A DNA stretch of 64,000 nucleotides, from contig CAIIXF020000008.1 of assembly GCA_903813345.2 (NCBI GenBank), forward strand, positions 7,264,366 to 7,328,365, read 5' to 3'. Below are positions 23,301-34,000 of this stretch, piece by piece (position 1 is the stretch's first letter; each line of letters opens with the position of its first letter). Below the pieces are notes generated by a model. It saw nothing but the letters and a program-made list of their open reading frames with translations, did not search any database and was not told the origin of the DNA. The position numbers and the translations under genes were made by a program. Origin of the DNA: Owenia fusiformis (taxonomy: Eukaryota; Annelida; Polychaeta; Sabellida; Oweniidae).

Positions 23301-24665
23301 ACTTGCCATCACCAGTATTGCCAAATATAGAAAGCACTTTCACGGTTGCATCAGTTTTACATCCGAGAGCTTTTGTGAATTCCTGCTCATTTTTCACCTA
23401 AAAATCGTGAGACATGTAAAACTGGCAATTTGCTAAATATTTTATTTTTTGGAGCAAAAAGGTTTGAAGATATGTCAAAAAATATATTTAGGCTATTTAC
23501 ATTTGTGATTTCAAATGCATTTTGCAATTGTATACACATTATTGTACATATATTCAAATGGCAAAAGTGTGTGACCTCATGATCAAACATCCAAACATTA
23601 CGAGTATCATCAGCCATGCAATTTGGCTCAACTCCAATAAGTGTCATTTGAGGAGACTAATTGCACTATACTTACCTTACAGCAATTATCATTACCATTT
23701 TATAGGTACTCTTTGCTAAACTGCATAAACATCTAACTAATTATTTGATGCAAGTATTTGTAACATATACTGTACATGTAGTGTTTAATTATAACAGTAA
23801 CATACACAACATGTCTACTGTATACACACAAAAACAACTGATAATATCATGGGCTTTCAGTTAGAAAGCCCATGATAATATCAATGAATTGCAATTAATT
23901 GATCAATGACTACAATACCTGGATTTTTTCAAATTCATTGATGAGGGGAAAACTTGTGCTGTCCTTGTAAACACCATCATTTTCATGACTATCCAATGGT
24001 ATGCTGTTTCCAAGACCGAGTGTGGCAACATCAGGAATACTTCTGAGACTACCATCTGATTGATCACTTCTTGTAGATGTGGTCATGAAATGATTCTCCT
24101 GTGGACTCATGAAATGACCATCTTTTGGGCTTGGCAGTTGGTCGTGCCTGTGGGATGAATCGTCCTTCGATGTTGAAATATTTTTTGGCGATGTTGACAA
24201 ATTTCCAGCCATCGTAACATAGTCTCCTGAGTTATCATTATCAAACTCAACAAGTGGCTCACTTAAAGGCGGCAATGATGGTAGCTTGAAAGTTTCTTCT
24301 AAAGTTTCCATGCTAGGGTTAAATGGCACTCGTGTGTGCGATTTTTTCTTTCCATGTGAATGGATTTTAGTGAAGCAGTCAAAACAGAAATTCAGATTGC
24401 ATTTCTCACATGTTACATCTGCAAAATTTTTGTCAGAACATGTGTTTTGGCACAGCAAAGAAACCTCTGGAGTTGTTAATTTCTTTCTATCATGAAATAA
24501 AAATTTCTTCAATCCATGGAGTTGAATTTCACAATTTTTACATTGATATGTGCCACATTCATCACACTCATATTCTGCTTCAACGAATTCTTGGGTACAC
24601 GAGAACTTTTCCTGACAATGCTTTTTTGACGAACGCACCTTTTCCAGTCTACGATTTCTAGACAT
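14341..24665 (-). CDS. ZFYVE1: ZFYVE1 / DFCP1, double FYVE-domain protein
   Basis: PI3P-binding protein of ER and omegasome membranes with a nucleotide-binding domain. Eleven coding exons (minus): 24665-23919, 23397-23271, 22968-22594, 22300-22065, 18502-18405, 17415-17209, 16743-16626, 15894-15724, 15487-15310, 15044-14925, 14573-14341. All phases join, giving 869 aa (human 777). Residues 17-110 hold paired Cys/His zinc fingers (YECDECGTYQCKNCE; CEKCNLNFCFDCF). A Ser-rich linker of about 120 residues follows. The P-loop GNTGDGKS is at 275-282, DTEGLLG at 323 and the family's RADRLHND further on. A Cys-rich segment has FTCSSRCLSC, HQYDNQVFSCRACH and ECKYCGIIYKSRQYWYGNKD. The FYVE domains carry SKHHCRACGEGFC (about 707) and TKHHCRACGDGVC (about 825), each ending in PVPERGW/VPSRGW and PVRVC. 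The start is the first ATG and faces RTF1. The added length is mostly the Ser-rich linker. Exons 6 and 8 have tandem copies of their 5' ends (see repeats). Confidence 0.97.
15834..16078. repeat. 83-bp tandem triplication of ZFYVE1 exon 8 start
   Basis: Three copies start at 15834, 15917 and 16000 (83-bp period). On the minus strand each contains the end of intron 7 (CATATTACATTGTAG) and the first about 60 bases of exon 8 (AGCAACCCAGTGCTACAAGG). Only the copy at 15834-15916 continues into the rest of the exon. The other two are partial exon copies with intact-looking acceptors but no donor. Divergence is only a few bases, so the event is recent. Confidence 0.9.
16336..16451. mobile_element. 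Palindromic MITE (TATGTCACTAT family), copy 1
   Basis: TTTATGTCACTATCGTGGCA and GCCACGATAGTGACATAA face each other, with CATATGCCCTCGGTTCTC / GACCTCGGGCATATATG as inner pairs. The second copy is at 20967-21078 and a degenerate one at about 34840-34935. Confidence 0.7.
17344..17671. repeat. 83-bp tandem quadruplication of ZFYVE1 exon 6 start
   Basis: Four copies of an 82-83-bp unit. On the minus strand each holds an acceptor (TTTTTCAG) and the first about 70 bases of exon 6, from TATGCGATGCAATAACAGTA to CTGTGATTCTAAGTGCATA. The copy at 17344-17415 is joined to the rest of the exon. The three upstream copies sit in intron 5. Copies differ by only a few substitutions. Confidence 0.9.
18046..18096. 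repeat. 17-bp tandem repeat, three copies
   Basis: AAGAAAACAGATGACAT is repeated three times in ZFYVE1 intron 5. Confidence 0.8.
18868..19012 (+). mobile_element. Short hairpin-family element without its 3' hairpin
   Basis: Begins ACAAGACATTAACATGCAAA, TTCACCACACCTGTCATTTG, contains ACACCAACTGCCAAATGCTG and ends GTTGGAGACTATAACAATTTG where the family's terminal hairpin should start. The next element follows directly. Confidence 0.6.
19013..20582 (+). mobile_element. Helentron/pearl-like element with ~140-bp tandem core
   Basis: 5' end: AAGGCATTAACATGACAAAA, TGTCACCACC. The core is about nine to ten tandem units of roughly 140 bp (GTCAGATTTGAATTTCTGAG ... TTAGTCAATTTGAAGCAAGT ... GACCTTGAGAAGGTCATTGA). 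Then come four 14-bp units, and a 3' palindrome TATGTCACCACTTTTGGTGG closing at GTGACATAA. Unique 5' block, internal minisatellite and 3' stem-loop are the layout described for Helentron-associated elements, including bivalve 'pearl' repeats. The assignment is inference from layout. No protein is encoded. Confidence 0.6.
20473..20528. repeat. 14-bp tandem repeat, four perfect copies
   Basis: GACGCCAACCGCCG is repeated exactly four times near the 3' end of the element at 19013-20582. The neighbouring element has the diverged counterpart GACGCCAACCGCCGACCACC at the same relative position. Confidence 0.9.
20967..21078. mobile_element. Palindromic MITE (TATGTCACTAT family), copy 2
   Basis: GTTATGTCACTATGACGTGA and TCACGTCATAGTGACATAAC are perfect 20-bp inverted ends, with AAATATGCCTGAGTTCT / AGAACGAAGGCATATTT as inner pairs. 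Confidence 0.75.
21083..21277. mobile_element. Short TIR element (GTATTACATGCCT)
   Basis: GTATTACATGCCT and AGGCATGTAATAC are perfect 13-bp inverted ends around 170 bp containing TGACGTGACGTCA and GGGCTATATCGGGGTAATCG. Confidence 0.6.
23839..23883. repeat. Perfect 20-bp stem hairpin
   Basis: TGATAATATCATGGGCTTTC, five-base loop AGTTA, then the exact reverse complement. It lies in ZFYVE1 intron 1, about 35 bases from the donor of exon 1. Confidence 0.85.
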
Positions 24666-25038
24666 TTCATCAACAAAGTGTTAAAAAGGAGGAACAAACA
24701 TCGGAAATTTTGATGAATCACTGATTTGTTTTGACTTTGTTCCTACTTCCGGTTAAATTTTTGTTCGAAGTGAAGGATTCATTTTTACACAAAATAGGTA
24801 GATCCAATAAATGAATATTTTTAGATATTTTTGTAATAGTTTATTATTATAGTTTGATGGAGAGTTCTACTTTGTGTAATATTATGCTTATAATTACATT
24901 TTTTTATTTTCTCTTCTTTTTCTTTGACCAATCAACGCTCTACAAATATTCATAGCGAAAAAAAGAGAAATCTCAAAAGTAAAAAGCTCAAAGTTTCTCT
25001 CGTTTTCGCTAGTTTTCCATTGATTTAAAGCAGTAAAG
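24666..25038. promoter_or_regulatory. Bidirectional promoter of ZFYVE1 and RTF1
   Basis: Only 373 bases separate the two divergent start codons. ACTTCCGG at 24745-24752 is a consensus ETS-type site, common in divergent housekeeping promoters. GTTTCTCTCGTTTTCGC lies just upstream of the RTF1 ATG. I see no clear TATA box for either gene. The promoter role is inferred from the geometry. Confidence 0.65.
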
Positions 25039-28000
25039 ATGCCAGCAGTTAAAAGAAAAAGTACAAGACTGCTTGTAGATAGCGATAGTGAAGACAGTGA
25101 CAGCCCATCTGACCTCGAAGAGGTGAGATTTTCTCATCTCTTTTTACGCATTTTTCAAACTCTGAAATTTTCTGTCTCCATTTTTATTTTTCATTTCGCA
25201 GAAATTCATTTCCGAATTCCTCAAATTTGTGTGTGATCTTCAACCCTTCACATTGTCCAATTCCCTCCTTGTATGAATGGTTGTGTGACTGTCAGGCCCT
25301 AAGGTCTAGCATTTAAAAAATATTTGTGTTCTTACCTACTGTATTTGCCTTTGTTTCATTTTGAATGAAATCTTGGAACAGTAGGGGAAATGCACAGATG
25401 TTGGCCAGATCGTTTTGCAGGAGGATCTCATAGGCTCAAATAATAATTCAGAAGATATGACACCAAATTGGAAAATTTCAAGAAAGTGACCACCTTTCAA
25501 AATGTTCCTTATACAAAATGGTACCTGCTTCCCCGTGACAGATTTTGCACCTAATTTATAGCTGAGATCTTCATCTTTCTATTTCTACTTGATTGGTTCA
25601 AGTAAATAACCTATGGACACAGTAATTTGACTTTTAATATGGCAAATAGTTTTCACTTGATCCAGGCTCTTGTGTGTCCAAATATAATTGTAATTCTGAT
25701 GTCACATTTTTGGAATCACAGGAGCACCATTCAGATTAGGACAGACAACAGTCCGCCAATAAAATATCACTATTTTGGCCTCTTATCAAACGCAGTATTG
25801 CTTGAACTCTTGAATAACATTCATTGTTGATAAAAAAAGCTTCAAATGAGCTATGATTTGTCTCATTTTTCAGAAATGACTGCACAATCATCATTTTGAT
25901 TCGAAATTTCTTTGGTGTCTCATATTGAAGAATATTTATTCAGCTACTGATCCTACTACAAAAGAATCTGGCTGGGATCTAATGGTCCTAATTTTCGCAC
26001 AGTTTGAATCATCGCACGAAAACATATCACTAGGCCTACTCACAATCCTAGTGATTTATGCACATATTTACAAATATCGCTTCATTTTTAAAAATTCTTT
26101 ACTTCAGCCATTAATGTGCATGTGCATTTAGTCTACAGAGGTGAAATATATCTGACAAATTTGACTCCCTCCAAATAAAGACAGAAAAGTAAAGAAATTA
26201 TGTTAATTTTACAGATGTTTTACACTAAAACTGCTAGAAAAATGATTAACATATCCATGTATCTATTTTAAACGGTAAAATGTACGGAATACCATAAAAT
26301 TACAGTCCAAACACATTGTGCAATAATTAAGATGACTTGTGCAATAATTAGGATGACCACACATGCGAGTCCAAGAGGTTTCAAAAACTGTTTTCAGCAT
26401 TCAGAGATTGAGAAATGTCAAACACGACTTAAATTTTTGAAGCAAAGTTTATCTTTCGTGTCATAACCTCAAAGTAAGTTGAAGTTATCATATTTGAACT
26501 TGTCAGTAGTTTTCCTGAGTACCTGTGCGATGATAGGACCATTTCCCCTAAAAAATGAATAAACAATCAAAGAATACTATATGGACAGTTAAAGGGAGGC
26601 TGATATTCTACCTTGTTGATCTTGAACAAGTTGCCCTTAGTACAGAAATGAGCACGGAAAGTATCGCAACAGATTTCAGACAGTTATATGTTGGATTTTG
26701 TCTGTTTTCTGAAGATTTAAACAGGTGCATATATTAGGCAAATGCATTGCCTTCAGGAAAAGGATTCATAGAGGTGTTAAAATAATTTGGACTTTGAGAC
26801 AGGGGCGGTGCATACAACCCACCAACATGTTTTTTTGAAAATGCTGTCCTGATTTTCAACCCCTTCCACCCCTGCTTTTTCAATATGTTGCATTTTCATA
26901 TGACTGTACAAATATGACTGTCCGAAATCTGTTGCGATACTTTCCGTCCTCCTTTATCAGTTTATCCTAGAACTATTGTGTTATCTGTATAAATATATAA
27001 CATCCAGTGATATAAGGAACCCTTTATAAATTGGATATAGAATATAAAAATGTGAAAAAAGTCCCTGGTCAAATGTTTCATTGTTGTCCTGGTTTATAGT
27101 TAAACTAAAATTGGTCTGAAATATGTTTTGTAGGAATTGAAAGCTTTGGTGTCAAAGCGTAAGAGAACAGAACCGCCAAGGGAAAGAGCATCACATTCCC
27201 AACAAAGTGACTCCGACTCCGAAACATCAGATGATGATGAAGATGTAAGACTCATCAATATTTCCATAAACTTTTCTAGTTTTAATTATTATTAAGTGAA
27301 TTATTCATGTACGAGGGGTGATCAATAAGTAATGGACGCTTTTTTACACGGATGCTTTTTATAGACCAATACCTTCGATTTTCTTACCAGTGATACATCA
27401 TTCAATTATCTATCAACTCTGAAGATTTGAAAACAAAACATGCAATATATTTTTATATATCTTTATTTCCGTGAAGGAGGTATAGGTACCCCGGGACCGA
27501 CATTTACGTCAAACATTCTGAAGTTATTTTAGCTTGTTTAACATGCAACGCAGGTGAATGCAGGCTGAATTAAACAAACCATTATGGTCATGAATTACCC
27601 TATTTTGTTATGCCATAGTTGATTTTGAATATTTTATCATCACTATGTGATATTCATGCCACATTCATTCTACAGGGCCCTCTACATAGGTTCCATCAAG
27701 TGCTACATGTACACAATTCCTCATCCTCTTAACTCAATATCGTGAGACAAGGCTGAATCCATTCTCTGACATGGTAGCATTGATGCAGTTGCATGGGTTG
27801 TTTTATTTCATCAATGTTAATAAACCTGCGTCCCTTCTCTATAGAAATAAGTCGTATAGGAATAAATAAGTCACATGTGGGCAGACCTGGACAATATGGT
27901 GCATTGGCCAAGGGCTCAATTTTGAGGTCCATGGATATTGTTTTCTGAACATTTTGAGATATGTGGGCAGGTGAATTGTCCATATGGAGTGGGGTGTTTC

Positions 28001-31000
28001 CTTCTCTCACCAACCCCTTCTTCCACAATGCTTCCTCAAATTGACCTGGAAACCCCAACCAAACAACACTCTGACATCGCATCACTTACTGTTTACGTAT
28101 AACCAGTCAGCACAATATTTCAAACAACACAACACTTGTTGCATCTAAAAAAAGTTTAAATGTAACTGAAATTTGCCAAACTGGCTAAAAACTGAATATG
28201 TGACGTAAATGGCGGTCCCGGAGTACCTGTACCTCCTTCACGGAAATAAGGATAGATCAATATGTATTTTATATTTTGTCTACAAATATTCAGAATTCAT
28301 AGATAATTGAATGATGTATCACTGGTAGAAAAATCAAAGGGATTGGTCCATAAAAAGTATCTGTGTAAAAAAGCGTCCATTACTTATTGATCACCCCTCG
28401 TATGTTCCATATCAAGGGGAATTTGACTGAAGCTGAGAATGAAATCTTTTTTAATTTAGTGGACTGCTGATGGCAAGAATAAGAAAAAGGCGGGTAAGGT
28501 TAAGAAGGTTGCAAAGAAGTCCACAGTGCAGGTGTTCTCAGATAGTGAGTCAGAATCAGACAAGGCAGAGGACAGCTCAGAACCTGAAGAAGGTAAGAGA
28601 ATTAGTACTCTGTACAATAGTTTCATTTCAATAGAGAGCTTCTTGAGCACTTTTTGAATTAGAGAAAATCCTTTGGTGGCATTACCTTATCAGAGTAGGT
28701 CGATTAAAATCAAGCTACCAAATCGAAATTCCTGAAGAAGCAGTGCCCAATTCTCATTCTGTAAAGTTTCTATGCTTCCACTTATGATTTTACATTATAC
28801 CATACAGGTGAGGTATCATCATCTGAGGGGAGCAGTGGTGAAGACATGTCTGAAGAAGAAGTGTTTAATGATGGCTATGATGAGAACCTGATGGGAGATG
28901 AGGAGGACAGAAAGAGACTGGAGCAGATGACTGAGAAGGAACGAGAACAGGAAATTTTCAACAGGCTCGAGAAGAGAGAATCGCTTAAAACAAGGTAATC
29001 TGGTGGAATCTGCTTTTATGGAGGAGTCTTGGTACCTAAATATATTGTAGTATTCTGATCTTTTAAATATTGCTCCATTCAGCATATAGAACAGTTTAGA
29101 ACTTGCACTGTGAAAGTTGAAGCTTATGTTCTATCAGGATAAGAAGCGATAAGGTTTATAATTGCTAGAAATCCCCTCTAATGTGCATTGAGCCTTCCTC
29201 TGAATATGTTTCAAGGTAAATTCACTTTGCTATGGAATGTTACTTGTTCACAATATAAGTGCACATATTATATTTGAAAATGATATAAAACATCTCTGAT
29301 TAAATTCAACTCATCTGTTCTCTAGGTTTGAGATTGAGAAAAAACTTCGTAAAGAAAAGAAGAAAGAAGAGAGGAAAAAGAGTCGGAAAGCTGTTGAGGC
29401 TCTGCATATGAAAACAGCGAGTCTACGTAGCAAGGAACGACGAAAAACAATGGAGAATAAAAAAGACAACAAGAAAATGTCAGCTTTAGAAAGTTTAAGA
29501 GCCAAAAGAGAGGAGAAAAATAAAAAATTAGGTACCATCTTTTTAGTTGATGTTCACAGTATTAAGTTCCGATGACATCTACAAAATGCATAGTTTTGAT
29601 TGGTCCAGATATATCAATGTTCCAAAATTGTGTATGAATATATATAGTACAGTAATTACTTTAATACAAACATGGAAAATGTCTTTTACAGATGAAAATA
29701 AAGATAAAGAAGATAAAAAATTGGATGCCAATGATATTTATTCTGATGATGAAGATGAAGACGATGACGCTGTGAGATCATCAGATTCAGATAAATCGGA
29801 TGATGATGCCAGTCGAGGCTCAAGCTACAAATCATCAGACTCAGGCTCAGATTCAGAGTAAGTGATCTTTACAACTCTTGAAATATCTTCTTGCGCTTAT
29901 GGAATTATGCTTTTCATGGAAACCTGTCTTTAATGAATGAACGCATGAATTTTGTCTGTGTATGAACAGATCAATTATGCCATGTACTATGTTAGTATTG
30001 AGTTATTTGTATCTCACTTATTTTTTGCAACATTATTTCAGGCGAGAGTCTCGTCACAAACCTGTACAATACATATCTACCAAAGAAGAACTTGGTAAAA
30101 TCAGATTGTCGCGTCACAAGCTAGAAAGATGGTGCCACATGCCTTTCTTTGCTAAAACTGTCATTGGTTGCTATGTACGAATAGGAATCGGTAACCATGA
30201 TGGTAAAGCTGTATATAGAGTGAGTCATATTCCTTCCTAAGATAACTTGATAGAAGAAATTACATTCATAAGTCTGCTTATTATCGCAGCAGCCAGCTGG
30301 GAATTTTTCAATTATTTTAGGTTCAGTTCGAAATCCAATTGCATTTAGTTTTAAATTCAGAAAATCAGAATATTTTGATAAAAATTTGTGAAATGTCTCC
30401 CATCCTTATTAGGTATTATAATTGTATAAAACATAAAGTATATTTTTATATTTATTCCACCTATGTTAAACCTTGACTTTCTGCAAACATGAATTTTAAC
30501 ATTCATTGAGAAGATTCTAAAAAGTTAGCGAGATGTTTTGTTCAATTTTCCTCAGACAAAATCTGATCTGATTTTCCATCCACTTGTGAAAGTAACAATG
30601 GACCTACCAGTGACCATAGTGCATGTATTTTATTTTTGTATTCTATTTAAGATTGCATTATTTCTGATTTTAGTGTGCAGAGATAATCGAGGTATGTGAA
30701 ACTGGAAAAGTCTATCAACTCGGTACAACAAGAACCAATAAGGGACTCAGACTCAGGTATGTTAGCTCTATTGAAAAAAATTATAATAACAATACATCAT
30801 ACAGTTTGTAAATTTTTAATGTATATTGTAAGATATATTTCACCTATGGTCTTTTGGAGAAGGAACACATTTTATCATCATCTATTCTAGGTACGCCAAC
30901 TCAGAGAGAGTATACAGATTAGAATTTGTTTCAAATTCAGACTTCACAGAAAATGAATTTTTCAAATGGAAAGAGTCTATGATGATAGGAGGACTTACTC

Positions 31001-34000
31001 TGCCTACAGTTCGAGAGATAGATCAAAAATTACGAGACATAAAGAGTGCACTTACACACAAGTTTAATGACAGAGATGTCGATGCTGTAAGTATGACATT
31101 CATCAGATATGTCAGATAAGTTAAGTGAATCCATTGTTTTGAAAATCTGTTTTTAAAATAAAATGTAGATTGTCTTTCTCCTGTCTTGGGAAAAATTCTT
31201 AGTTTCTCGTACTTGTTCATTTAAAATACCTTACTATTTGTTCCAGATTGTTACTGAGAAATCTAGATTCAAGAAAAATCCAAACAACTATGCCATGAAG
31301 AAGACACATTTAATGAAAGGTAAAGAAATTAATTTATTTAATAATTTATCCCTGTACTTTCGAGTGACAATACATAATCACGGGTAACTAGAGTATCCGC
31401 GTATATTGAGTATGACCGGTTCTTAGGCTACGAATATGACCTGTTTTGGAAAGTCATGAGAGGCACAGCTGCTTAAAAATGGAAAATAAAGGTTAACTTC
31501 TATATTATCCTTTTTGAAATTGTGTTTGTTGAATATAGTTTATGCTGTATTTAATAGTAATGTAACAAAAAAATGTTAAACATGAGCTATTTTAGCAATG
31601 TAACTGTTCATAATGGAATATCAATCAGAAAGTACAGATTTCTCGCCTTAGAGCCAAATCATTAATATCACAGTAGAAAAAAACAAATCCCAAACCTTTT
31701 TATGGCTAACCTGAACAAGATCTCCAAATCTCAGTTTATATGATCCCCCGTAGAGTGAGCAAGAGAAGGATTTTTCTTTTCCCAGAGGATACGCTTGTGA
31801 AATGTCATGGAAACGAGTGTAACACGGCATCCAAGACATTTCACAACCGTATTCTCCAATAATGGGGCACCAGTGACATTCGTATTCTCAAAAATTCAAA
31901 GATGTATCATATTTGGACAGAGCAGGCTAAATTATTTAAAATATTCATGACTAATTCGTAGATCTAGCTATATGTTATACATAAGATGTGTCATCCTCTT
32001 CGGAGTTGCGTTGTGTTACACAAAAACTGATCAAAGATGCTGGAAACTAGGATTTTACGGCTTCAATCTAATATTAATACGTTTTCTGTTGATTAAGGCC
32101 CCTTGTGATATGCCTGGCATTATAAGTATACCAAGTATCATACATTGACCAAGTAGGATAAAAAGAAAACGTTCGAAAGTGTTCATAAAAAGCAAGTACT
32201 CACCTCGTCTGTTTATAGGAACAGAAATACGGTCACACTCGTAAGCTTAGAACCGGTCATACTCAATATACGCGGATACTCTAGTATCCCGTGATAATGA
32301 TGATACACATGCAACTCTTGTGAACATCATCAATATGCCATTCTTGGTAGCTTGAATAAACATGAGAACTTTCTGTAGAAAAAAACTATTGAGTGGGTGG
32401 CATTGTAATTTAGTGTTCTCAAAATTTTCATAAATTTGAAGTGAAGAAGAAATAAGAAATATATTGTCGACTAAGTATGCCTATCTAGGTTTATAGCCAA
32501 GGATTTAAAACACAATTAACCATTGTTTCATTTTGTAGACAAGGAAACAGCTGACATGGTTGGTGACACAGACAAGGTCGCGGAGATAGCTCAGGCTTTA
32601 GAGGAGCTAGAAGAGAGGGCAGTTGAGTTAGATAGACGCAGGACCAGCAATATAAGCTCAGTCAGGTACAGCTAGTATAATTAGTATAATTGGGGATCTA
32701 TAGACCTTTTCCAGTGAACTATTCTCTCAAAATTGCCCTTTGAATCCCTTGTGTGTACTGAGGAGTCCAAGTCACATGTTATTGAAAAACAGCTGACTGA
32801 CTGGTGCAAATCAAGTAAAATTGTCTAGACTAGCCTATTGAACATTGAAATTGAAAACTTTGCATTATATTTATTGTATTTCTATGTTACAGCTATATCA
32901 ACCAAAGAAACCGACAGAGAAACATCATTGAAGCAGAGAATGCTCTAAAGACTGAAGTAGCTTTGATGAGAGAGGCAGCAGCTGATCCTTTTACAAGGAG
33001 ACAGTGTAGACCTAAAATTGTTACAAAGGTACATTTGTTTTGACATCAAAATTTCTGCTACAATTACTACTACAATGAAACAAATGTTTTCATTTTTGCA
33101 AGTTTTTTACATTTTATATTCAGTAGTTATACAGCTCAATTTGGTAAAAGTGAGTAGCGATCATCTCTGCACAATTTGGAACATGATTTAGGTCGATAAC
33201 AGTTACAATTGTCAGCAATTTTAGTGAAAAATTGTGACATATTGACATACTTAATCTCTCAGAGTCATTCTTTTGTGAAGGGAAATCCTGTCACTTTTGG
33301 TAGTCAAGAGATTAAAAAGTATCACAGTACCTGTATATCATTCTCTAATCTGAATGCCTTTCAATGTGGACATTTATTTATTTGGTTCCATTTTTAACCT
33401 TCCATATACTTCCATGTTAAAAAAACCTCAAAATATGAACACCGTCCTGCCAATCTAAGCAACTTTGTCAAGTCCCAAGTGCCATTCAGATTAGACATGT
33501 TTTAATGTGCATTGTAATGCAAAATATTATCATCAAATCTACTAATTTATAGCATCTGATAGTGGTAGGTTGTACAACATGTATTTTTATGATTCAGTTC
33601 TTTGTTTTTGAAGAATTAATATAATATTTATAATGTTCCTTTAACGTTTCAGCTTGCAGTTGGTGTTGAACATTGCAATTTTAATATTGAGTAGATACAT
33701 AAAATAAAATGAAACAATATTTTGGAGATGATTTCAACATTGAATTTTATCAATCGTTTGAGCATCTATAGTCGATAAATTTTGCTTTCCACTTTTGAAC
33801 GCCATGATTTTTTCTGTTTATAAATTAATATTCATCAGTACATAAGTTCATAAGTTTAGTAATATCACATATTATCAACCATAGTCCATTGATATAGTAG
33901 GTGGAAGTGATCTGACCAATCACAACGCATCATCCATGATTAATGTGTGATAATATAAGATATGCTTTGTTTATATTGTAGACCAGAGAACAAGAAGTTG

